A DNA stretch of 64,000 nt from DATGPD01 sp041398565 (GTDB lineage: Bacteria; Planctomycetota; UBA1135; UBA2386). Positions 1 to 6,749 of this stretch are shown piece by piece. Position numbers and translations under genes: made by a program. The notes beneath the pieces were generated by a model. That model had not been told where the DNA came from. It saw only the letters and a program-made list of their open reading frames with translations, and did not search any database. Location: the NCBI GenBank assembly GCA_041398565.1, contig JAWKUN010000004.1, positions 434,001 to 498,000 on the forward strand, written 5' to 3'. Positions within the stretch are counted from its first letter, which is position 1. Each line of letters begins with the position of its first letter.

Positions 1-2
1 CC

Positions 3-689
3 GGCCTCGACCGCGGCGCCGAGGTCGCCGTCGAGGAGTTCATCGAGGGGCACGAGGGCTTCTACGACACCATCTGCCGCGACGGCGAAGTGGTGCACGA
101 CTTCGTCAGCCACTACTTCCCCAACGTGCTCGAGGCGATGCGCACGCGCTGGATCTCACCGCAGATCGTGTGCACCAACCGCACGGCAGCCACCGGCTAC
201 GGCGAGCTGAGGGAGCTCGGGCGCAAAGTCCACAAGGCGCTCGGCATCTGGAGCACGGCGACGCACATGGAGTGGTTCTTCGGCGACAAGGGCCTCAAGT
301 TCTCCGAGATCGGCTGCCGGCCGCCGGGGGTCGGCGTGTGGGACCTCTACGCGGCCGCCAACGACATCGACATCTTCCGCGAGTGGGCCAAGGTCGTCAT
401 CGGCGACAGCACCGCGGACACTCTTTCGCGACGCTATTCCGCGGGCATGATCGCGCTGCGGCCGGACCGCGACGGCGTGATCGCCGGGTGCGACGACCTC
501 GACCGGATGCGCCACAAGTACGCGCAGTACTGGATCGACGAACACGTCCCCTCCCCCGGCACTCCCACCCAGCCGGTCGAGAACGGCTACATGGCGAACG
601 CCTGGATTCGCCTGCGACACCCCGACTACGACGAACTGCGCGGCATCCTCAACGAGATCGGCGAGACCGTGCGCCTGCGCGCGCGCTGA
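3..689 (+). CDS. ATP-grasp domain protein, C-terminal part (5' truncated by window)
   Basis: The frame is open from the first bases, so the gene begins upstream of the window and only its last ~228 residues are seen. The visible part looks like the C-terminal lobe of an ATP-grasp carboxylate-amine ligase. It has an acidic EEFIEG stretch close to the window edge. A later FSEIGCRPPG stretch sits where ATP-grasp enzymes place their metal-binding E-x-N/G loop. A substrate cannot be named. The first internal ATG at 90 is unlikely to be the true start, because clear domain sequence precedes it. It converges on the 92-residue gene at 723-1001 with a 33 bp gap. Confidence 0.75.
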   Translation, partial: GLDRGAEVAVEEFIEGHEGFYDTICRDGEVVHDFVSHYFPNVLEAMRTRWISPQIVCTNRTAATGYGELRELGRKVHKALGIWSTATHMEWFFGDKGLKFSEIGCRPPGVGVWDLYAAANDIDIFREWAKVVIGDSTADTLSRRYSAGMIALRPDRDGVIAGCDDLDRMRHKYAQYWIDEHVPSPGTPTQPVENGYMANAWIRLRHPDYDELRGILNEIGETVRLRAR

Positions 690-722
690 CTCCGCGGCGG
701 CACGGCGCCACCGTCTCCGCGC

Positions 723-1001
723 TCACATCTGCGGGCGCCTCTCCAGACGATCGCCGGCCGGGTCGTTGCCGCGGTTGGCGTTCTCCACGGCCTGCTTGAG
801 CAACGCCTCGACGCGGTCGTCGGTCATCACGCCGGCTTCGCGGATGACCGCGATCAAGGTCTTGCACACCGTCTCGAGCTCGGACACCTCGATCTCCAGC
901 TGTGCCAGCCGCGACTCGAGCGTCGCCTGCAGCCGCCTGCCGCGTCGAGGTGCGTGCGTCAGCTTGAGGGGGCGGTCCCAGAGGTAGTCGAAGATGGACA
1001 T
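723..1001 (-). CDS. Small coiled-coil hypothetical protein (92 aa)
   Basis: The frame is longer, but only the part from the ATG at 1001 looks like protein; upstream it runs antisense-like through trkA. The product starts MSIFDYLWDRP. It continues with a basic patch and a heptad-rich helix (residues ~25-55, with L/I/V spacing and many E/Q), then a short acidic/basic tail. No signal peptide or membrane segment is visible. It lies 95 bp downstream of trkA on the same strand. I recognise no family; a small cytosolic oligomerising protein is the most that can be said. Confidence 0.6.
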   Translation of the reverse strand: MSIFDYLWDRPLKLTHAPRRGRRLQATLESRLAQLEIEVSELETVCKTLIAVIREAGVMTDDRVEALLKQAVENANRGNDPAGDRLERRPQM

Positions 1002-1096
1002 ACTCTGATCGTAGTGCGGATCGGCCACGCCAGGCGACGGTTTCGCACACCTGCCGCGCAGCACGAGCCCGGCCGCGACACACACACCACCGCTGA

Positions 1097-2440
1097 TCAG
1101 GTGCGCGGCGCTGCCATCTCCACGACTTCGTCGACCACCTCCCGCAAGACGAACACCACGAGGTTGTCGAGCGCACGCAGCTCGTCGGTGCCACTCGGGA
1201 TACGGATCTCGCCGGATTCGCGGGCGATCGCTCCCACGACGCAGCCGCGCGGAAAGCCGGCCTCGGCCAGCGTGTGTCCCACCAAGCGGCTGCCGGGCTG
1301 CAGCTCGATCTCCAGGACTTCGGCCTTGCCCTCCTCGATCGACGCGATCGTGCTGACACTGCCGCTGCGCACGAAGGACAGGATGCGGTTGGCGCACAGC
1401 AGACGTGGGGACACGGCCACGTCGATACCGAGGTGGTGGTAGATGTCGACGTAGTCGGGCTTCTGCACCAACGCCAGGGTGCGCGCCACGCCGAGACGCT
1501 TGGCCAGCTGGCACGACATCAGGTTGCGCTCGTCGTCGTCGGAGACGCCGAGGAACACGTCGGCCTCGCCGACGCGCTCCTCGCGCAGGAGCGCCAGGTC
1601 GGTGCCCTCGCCGTGCAGCACCACGACGTCCTCCAGCTGCGCCGACAGCTCGCGTGCCTCTTCGCGATCCTGCACGATGACGCGCACGTCGACGTTGAAG
1701 CGCTGCAGTGCCTCGCACACGGCGACCACCACGCGCGAGGCGCCGGTGATGACGACCTTGCGCAGGTAGATGCTGCGCAGCCCGGTCTTCTTCTCGAACC
1801 CGGCGATGCTCTTGGGCTCACCCAGCACGAACACTTCGTCGCCAGCCAGCAGCTCGTCGTTGCCGCCGGGGATGATCACCTCCCGCGCGCGGTCGATGGC
1901 GACGATGAGGACGCCGGCCGGGATCTTGAGGTCCTTCAGCGGCGTGCCGAGCAGCTTGCTGTCCTCGTTGAAGCGCAGGCGGCGCATCTGGATCTTGCCC
2001 TCGGCAAAGCTCTCGACCCCGATCGCCTGGTTCTGCCGGATCACCTTGACGATCTCCTCGGCGGCGAGGTCTTCGAGCGACAGCACCAGGTCGTAGGCGA
2101 GGTTCTTGCGCAGGAAGGTGCGGAAGCCGCGGAAGGGCGACATGTCCTTGACTCGCAGCACCGCCTTCTTCGTCCCCATGCGCTTGCCGAACAGACAAGT
2201 CAGCATGTTGACGTTGTCGTCGTTCGACACCGCCAGCAGCAGGTCGGCGGAGCTGGCCTCGGCGCGATCGAGAACGTCGGGATGCGAGCCGTCGCCCACG
2301 ACGGACTGCACGTCGAGCGTCTCGGTGACGCGGCGCAGCCGGGTGCCGTCCGGGTCGACGACGGCGACGCGATGGTCGCTGGACAGAACCTTGGCCAGGT
2401 GGCTGCCGACCTGCCCCATGCCGACGATGAGGATGTTCAC
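1097..2440 (-). CDS. trkA: Trk system potassium uptake regulatory protein TrkA
   Basis: A cytosolic NAD(H)-binding gating subunit of Trk/Ktr K+ channels, about 447 residues, the normal length for a two-domain TrkA. It has two RCK_N/RCK_C pairs. The first Rossmann motif is GMGQVG at residues 7-12, right at the N-terminus. The second starts near residue 225 with a degenerate glycine pattern (GASRVV), so it may bind nucleotide weakly. I prefer the GTG at 2440 because it gives the family-typical start MNILIVGMG; an in-frame ATG at 2479 would add 13 residues. No TrkH/TrkG channel gene lies beside it. Confidence 0.9.
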   Translation of the reverse strand: MNILIVGMGQVGSHLAKVLSSDHRVAVVDPDGTRLRRVTETLDVQSVVGDGSHPDVLDRAEASSADLLLAVSNDDNVNMLTCLFGKRMGTKKAVLRVKDMSPFRGFRTFLRKNLAYDLVLSLEDLAAEEIVKVIRQNQAIGVESFAEGKIQMRRLRFNEDSKLLGTPLKDLKIPAGVLIVAIDRAREVIIPGGNDELLAGDEVFVLGEPKSIAGFEKKTGLRSIYLRKVVITGASRVVVAVCEALQRFNVDVRVIVQDREEARELSAQLEDVVVLHGEGTDLALLREERVGEADVFLGVSDDDERNLMSCQLAKRLGVARTLALVQKPDYVDIYHHLGIDVAVSPRLLCANRILSFVRSGSVSTIASIEEGKAEVLEIELQPGSRLVGHTLAEAGFPRGCVVGAIARESGEIRIPSGTDELRALDNLVVFVLREVVDEVVEMAAPRT

Positions 2441-2588
2441 GGTCCGTGCAAGCAGAAGCACATCCGCGGGCACGGACAAGCGCGGGCAGGCATTCGTCCG
2501 GCCTTTCCGGCCGCATGGCCTCGGCGGTACCGACGGCAGACCGACCCGGCGATCAGCCGCTGGACAGGATGCAACCTCTGGGTGGGTC

Positions 2589-3011
2589 TCAGTTGCTGGA
2601 CAGGGAGACCCGCGACAGGCGGGCGCGGAACTTCTCGGCGAAGGTCGACTCGAAGTCGAAACCGTTGACGAAGTCGAGCCGAGAGTCCTGCGCGCGGCGG
2701 CTCAGCAGTCCGCCGTCGATGAGGTTGAACACGATCTCGCCGAAGTCCGACGTGTCGCGGATTCCCCACTGCTGGAACACGACCGGTGCCATCGGGCCGA
2801 ACTCCTCCGCCGCGAGTTCCTTGATGCCCTCCAGCAGCTCCCGACCACCCACGTGTCGCTCCTCACCCGTCTTGGCCAGGCGACCGAGCTGCACCATCGT
2901 GTGGTCGAGCGCGTCGAGGACGAAGAAGTAAGCGTTCCGGGAATAGCGCCGGTCACGCTGACGGACCTCGACAATCCGTTCCTCTAGCGTCTCGCTCTCG
3001 GGACATCCCAT
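2589..3011 (-). CDS. Minf_1886 family protein (conserved, function unknown)
   Basis: 140 residues without membrane segment or signal peptide. The sequence matches my recollection of the Minf_1886 family, common in Planctomycetes and Verrucomicrobia: an N-terminal RDRRYSRNAYFFVLDAL helix, a GRELLEGIKELAAEEFG centre, and an FGEIVFNLIDGGLLSRR region. No catalytic motif is obvious and the function is unknown. A GGAGGT Shine-Dalgarno sits 9 nt before the ATG at 3011, supporting this start. It lies between holB and trkA on the same strand, with gaps of 162 and 148 bp, so it may have its own promoter. Confidence 0.85.
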   Translation of the reverse strand: MGCPESETLEERIVEVRQRDRRYSRNAYFFVLDALDHTMVQLGRLAKTGEERHVGGRELLEGIKELAAEEFGPMAPVVFQQWGIRDTSDFGEIVFNLIDGGLLSRRAQDSRLDFVNGFDFESTFAEKFRARLSRVSLSSN

Positions 3012-3173
3012 CGCAACGGTACCTCCAGATTGGCTTCCGGGTCACGCCCGGAGTTGGTTATCGGCCACGGAGGAACCGCCCTTGATGCCGTCATGCCCCC
3101 GACCGGGCACGAGGCCAATCCACCCACCACCACGCCTTCGCCCCCGGCACCGTTCCGGTCGTGGAATGCACCC

Positions 3174-4151
3174 TCAGCAGGGCGCATTCAGCTCGAGGAA
3201 GAGCCCGAGCAAGGCCTGCTCGACGGCGATGTGCAACCGCACATCGACTTCCGTCTCGAAGACCCGCTCGCACGACTCGATCCAGCGATCGAGGGCAGCC
3301 AAACGGTACGTTGCACCGTCAGCGAAGGCAAGCGTCGAGACATCGCCCTCGGCGATGTCTTCCAGGGTCGCGGCAAGAGCCGCCTGCAGCAGTCGAAGCA
3401 CGAGCGCAGCCCGCGCCTCGACTGCCTCGCGGCCATTGACGTCGGCGAGACACTGTGCCACGAGGTCGTGCGCCTCGGCGTTGCCGCTCCTGACGCAATC
3501 CACGAATCGTGCGTAGAGCTCGTGCGCCCGCGGTTCGTCCACCAGATCTTGTGCGAACCCGAGCGACCCCCGCGCGACCTCGACGGCCCAGGCTCGGAGC
3601 GCCGGGTCTGCCTGCGGCCGCAGGCGAGCCAAGGCCTCGGCCACAGCCTCCGGCGACAACGGACGCAGGCGGTAGCGCCCGACCCGCGAGCGGACGGTCG
3701 GCAGGAGTCCCTCGGGTCGACTGGTGACGAGCAGCAGGAAGGCGGCCTCGCCGGGCTCCTCCAGCGTCTTGAGCAGCGCATTCTGCCCCTGCTCGTTCAA
3801 GTGCTCCGCAGGGTCGATGATGGCGACGCGCGCACGTTCGCCGTAGGCACGACAGGCGAGTCCAGCCTGCAGCTCACGCACCAGGTCGACGGGGATGTCC
3901 GACTTGTCCTTGGGCGGCGCCAGCCAGTGCAGGTCCGGATGCTGCCGCGCCATCACCTGCTTCTCGATGGCAACGCTGGACTCGCCGTCGTCCAACAAGG
4001 CCAACGCCAAGGCCAGAGCAGCGGTGGTCTTGCCACTCCCAGCCGGCCCCTCCAGCAGGAAGCCATGGTGCAGGCGAAGTTCGCGCGCCGCCCGCAGCAG
4101 GCTGGCGAACTCCTCGCCTTGCCCGAGCAGTGCCTCGCTCACACGCGCCAT
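3174..4151 (-). CDS. holB: DNA polymerase III subunit delta' (clamp-loader AAA+ protein)
   Basis: 325 residues. AAA+ clamp-loader architecture is seen: P-loop GPAGSGKTT near residue 40, an acidic DPAEHLNEQGQNALLKT region at the Walker B/sensor position, LLKTLEEP, and a sensor-1 stretch ending in VRSRV (the SRC/SRV arginine-finger site). Zinc-binding cysteines seen in some family members are not apparent. The ATG at 4151 overlaps the end of tmk by 13 nt. The tmk-holB order is common in bacteria and supports the assignment. It would act with DnaX and HolA to load the sliding clamp. Confidence 0.88.
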   Translation of the reverse strand: MARVSEALLGQGEEFASLLRAARELRLHHGFLLEGPAGSGKTTAALALALALLDDGESSVAIEKQVMARQHPDLHWLAPPKDKSDIPVDLVRELQAGLACRAYGERARVAIIDPAEHLNEQGQNALLKTLEEPGEAAFLLLVTSRPEGLLPTVRSRVGRYRLRPLSPEAVAEALARLRPQADPALRAWAVEVARGSLGFAQDLVDEPRAHELYARFVDCVRSGNAEAHDLVAQCLADVNGREAVEARAALVLRLLQAALAATLEDIAEGDVSTLAFADGATYRLAALDRWIESCERVFETEVDVRLHIAVEQALLGLFLELNAPC

Positions 4152-4768
4152 CCGCGCAGCACTGCCCCCGCCGCTCGTTCGACATCGGCCGCCACCTCGT
4201 CGATCGGGCGACCGGCGTCGACGACCGTGATGTCGGGCTCCTCGCGGGCCAAGCGCAGGAAGGCCTGACGCACACGCTCCTGGAACTCCTGGCCACGCCC
4301 CTCGAAGCGGTCCTCGTGGCGGCGGCTGCGCCGCTCGGCGGCCTGCGCGGAGTCGACGTCGAGCAGCAGCACAAGATCGGGCCGCGCGTCGCCGTGCACG
4401 GCCGTGGTGATGCGGCGCAGCAGGTCGAGATCGACACCGTCGTCGACGGCCATCGCCTGATAGACGTAGCTCGACAGGTAGCACCTCTCGGCGACGACGA
4501 CGGCTCCGCGCTGGAGCGCCGGTCGGATCTCGCGCCGTACCGTGTCACTGCGTGCAGCGCTGAACAGCAGAGCCTCGGTCAGGGGATCGAGGGCGCCGGT
4601 GCGCGGGTTCAACAAGGTCTTGCGCAGGGCTTCGGCCAGCGGGGTCGAACCCGGCTCGCGCACGTGCACGACCTCCTTGCCCTCCTGTTGCAGCCACTGC
4701 TTGAGGCGACGCGCCTGTGCGCTCTTGCCACAACCGTCGGCGCCCTCGAGACAGAAATATTTGCTCAT
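4139..4768 (-). CDS. tmk: Thymidylate kinase
   Basis: 209 residues, normal length for dTMP kinase (dTMP + ATP to dTDP + ADP). It begins MSKYFCLEGADGCGKS, with the P-loop within the first 16 residues. An ERCYLSSYVYQA segment corresponds to the family's DR(Y/F)xxSSxAYQ nucleotide-binding motif, with E in place of D. A basic LID region (ERRSRRHEDR) follows a DVDSAQAAE stretch. The ATG at 4768 shares ATGA with the stop of the DnaA-family gene, indicating translational coupling. The 3' end overlaps holB by 13 nt. Confidence 0.93.
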   Translation of the reverse strand: MSKYFCLEGADGCGKSAQARRLKQWLQQEGKEVVHVREPGSTPLAEALRKTLLNPRTGALDPLTEALLFSAARSDTVRREIRPALQRGAVVVAERCYLSSYVYQAMAVDDGVDLDLLRRITTAVHGDARPDLVLLLDVDSAQAAERRSRRHEDRFEGRGQEFQERVRQAFLRLAREEPDITVVDAGRPIDEVAADVERAAGAVLRGWRV

Positions 4769-5985
4769 GAGACCAGCTCTTCGACCTGCTTGCGGGTGGT
4801 CTCCGAGGCCGCCATGCGCGCGTGCAGGGTCTTGATCGCGTAGCTGATCGCCGCCCGCGACCGCCGGCCGAGGAAGCGTCCGACCTCTGCCCGGCTCAGC
4901 CCCTCGAGCACGCACAGGTGCGCCACCGCCTGACGCGCGAACGACGCGGTGCGCGCCTGACTCCGTCCGACCACCTCCGAGGACTCCACGCCGAGCTTGG
5001 CGCACACGCGCGCCAGCACGCGGTCGAACACCACCCGCGGCTCGATGAGCTGCAAGTAGCGCCCCTGCACCTCGGCGCCGTGCCCGGCGCGCTGCGCCAG
5101 CCAAAGTCGCCGCAGGTCGCGGTAGCCGCCGTGGACCTCGCGCGCCAGGTGTTCGACCGCCTGCGCCAATCCGTTGCGTGCTGCCGGACCCTCGAGCGCA
5201 CGCAGGTAGCGCAAGCGCGCGTCGAGGCCCGGGTACTCCAACTGGGTGACGAAGCCCGCCATCAACAGGCTTTCCAGCACCGGGTCGAGCTTCCAGACGT
5301 CGCGCGGGTGAAAGCGCGAGGTCAGCACCGTCGGCCTCAGCGCCTCCTCCCGGGCTCGCAGGACCTTGACCAGCTCCCCCTGCACCTTCGGCTGTCCACC
5401 ACAACGGTGGACCTCGTCGAGCGCGAGGTGTGGAGCCAGCGCCAGCTCTTCGGTGAGCGCCGGCGCCCGGTTCTCACGGAACGCAGCCTGGTATGTGCGC
5501 GTGATCTCCTCGCCGACGAGCAGCAGCGGCCGGCGCGCGAGGGATCCGGCCCACCAGCGCAGCAGGAACGACTTGCCCACGCCGGGAGGCCCGATCAGCA
5601 ACACCTGCAGCGACGGCAGCGTGCCGACCTTCTCGGGGTCGGCCAGCGCACCCAGCACCAACACCGCGGTGCGGTTGCCGGTGTCCACCAAGGGCTGCGT
5701 CGGGCCGACCTCGAGGCGCTCGGGCACCAGCGACTCCGGTGCCGGCAGCACGTGCACCGAGACCCGCGTGCCGATCTCTTCGCTCAGCAGGTTCTCGAGC
5801 AGCGGCTGGAACAGCCGCTGCACCCGCTCGCAAGCCATGCGGCTGGTCGCCTCGAGGTAGCACACGCTGCGCTCGAGCGCGAGCGGGCGCAGCTGCTCGA
5901 GCCAGGCCGCGTACGCAGCGTCCCCGACCTGCGCCTTCAGGCGCGGCTGCGACCTCTGCCAAACGTCCTGCAGGATAGCCAGCAC
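4765..5985 (-). CDS. Divergent DnaA-family AAA+ protein
   Basis: About 406 residues from a GTG at 5985; upstream starts in the same open frame are possible, so the N-terminus is uncertain. The order is DnaA-like. Residues 1-80 resemble domain I (AAYAAWLEQLRPL). A linker precedes an AAA+ core with Walker A GPPGVGKS at 132-139 and Walker B LALDEVH at 187-193. A helical C-terminal module (~320-400) resembles DNA-binding domain IV. Key differences are seen: the P-loop is not the usual GGxGLGKT, and the conserved GRDH(S/T)T recognition motif is replaced by GRRSRAAI (373-380). It overlaps tmk by 4 nt. It could be the chromosomal initiator of this lineage or a DnaA paralogue. Confidence 0.72.
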   Translation of the reverse strand: MLAILQDVWQRSQPRLKAQVGDAAYAAWLEQLRPLALERSVCYLEATSRMACERVQRLFQPLLENLLSEEIGTRVSVHVLPAPESLVPERLEVGPTQPLVDTGNRTAVLVLGALADPEKVGTLPSLQVLLIGPPGVGKSFLLRWWAGSLARRPLLLVGEEITRTYQAAFRENRAPALTEELALAPHLALDEVHRCGGQPKVQGELVKVLRAREEALRPTVLTSRFHPRDVWKLDPVLESLLMAGFVTQLEYPGLDARLRYLRALEGPAARNGLAQAVEHLAREVHGGYRDLRRLWLAQRAGHGAEVQGRYLQLIEPRVVFDRVLARVCAKLGVESSEVVGRSQARTASFARQAVAHLCVLEGLSRAEVGRFLGRRSRAAISYAIKTLHARMAASETTRKQVEELVS

Positions 5986-5999
5986 TCGAGCCGCGCCAA

Positions 6000-6045
6000 C
6001 GTAGCTACGGCGTCGCACGTGAGCAAGACGAGCAACGGTCACCGT
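6000..6045. promoter_or_regulatory. Palindromic elements upstream of the DnaA-family gene
   Basis: The region between the divergent DnaA-family and sigma-factor genes (5986-6239) has a perfect 10-nt palindrome CGTAGCTACG at 6000-6009. An ACGGT-C-ACCGT near-palindrome lies at 6035-6045. Both fall in the likely leader or promoter of the minus-strand gene. No TTATCCACA-type DnaA box is present in the gap. Short palindromes arise by chance in GC-rich DNA, so an operator role is only a possibility. Confidence 0.2.
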
Positions 6046-6239
6046 GCGACGACCGTCGTGTGCTCTGCGGCATCGCATTCGGCGTCGTCGGACGTTCGGC
6101 TGGGCACCGCGGGTACGACCGGCAGCCGCACCGGTGGCCAAACCTCGCAGCGGCCGCATCGCTGGCGTGCCAGACGCCGAAAAAGTGTCGCGCGACCCTC
6201 CGCTTCGCCGCCTCGCTTCCGCCGAGGAGAGCGACGCGC

Positions 6240-6725
6240 ATGAACATCGAGTCGCAGACCTCCGCCGCCTGCCGCGAGGCCGAGCGCGTGCGCCACCTGG
6301 TGTCGGCGCACAACCGAGTTCTGGGCCGTCCACTGCACGCCGATGAGCTCGACGACGTGGCGCAGGACGTCCACCTGCATCTGCTGCGCGCGTGCCCGGC
6401 GCAGGATGCCGACGCTTGGGTGGCTCGCCTCTGCTGCTTCCGCGTGCGCGACGCGGTGCGCAAGAAGGCGCGACGCCGCGAGCGGAGCGGCCAGCTCGAC
6501 GAAGCACGCTTCCTGTCACGCGCGCGCGACGTCGCCGGTGCTGCCGGCGCGCTGGATCGGCTGCCGGGCCGCGAGGGCGAGGCGATCCGCGCCAAGCTGG
6601 TCGACGGCCTGACCTTCGCCGAGATCGCCGCCCGCTTGGGCGTGCTGCCCAACACCGCCAAGACCGTCTACTACCGCGGCCTGCGGCGGCTGCGGCTCAG
6701 CGCGCACCGTGTGACCGAAGCCTGA
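6240..6725 (+). CDS. Small ECF-like RNA polymerase sigma factor
   Basis: 161 residues. An N-terminal DELDDVAQDVHLHLLR segment matches sigma region 2 of ECF factors. The C-terminal half has a region-4 helix-turn-helix (LVDGLTFAEIAARLGVLPNTAKTVYYRGLRRLR). The ATG at 6240 is chosen because GAGGAGA (6224-6230) gives a good Shine-Dalgarno; the open frame extends further upstream without support. No anti-sigma factor gene is adjacent on the same strand. The next gene is a convergent TPR metalloprotease, so its regulator and regulon are unknown. Confidence 0.8.
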   Translation: MNIESQTSAACREAERVRHLVSAHNRVLGRPLHADELDDVAQDVHLHLLRACPAQDADAWVARLCCFRVRDAVRKKARRRERSGQLDEARFLSRARDVAGAAGALDRLPGREGEAIRAKLVDGLTFAEIAARLGVLPNTAKTVYYRGLRRLRLSAHRVTEA

Positions 6726-6749
6726 GCCCGCGAGCCCCGGCCGCCCGAC

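Noticed and set aside
1097..1718. N-terminal extension of the 92-residue protein through the trkA region
   Set aside because: The upstream part of that frame is an Arg/Gly/Ala-rich shadow of trkA; protein-like sequence begins only at the ATG at 1001.
5986..6239. Chromosome origin beside the DnaA-family gene
   Set aside because: No DnaA-box clusters, AT-rich unwinding element or dnaN/gyr neighbours; only 254 bp of GC-rich sequence.
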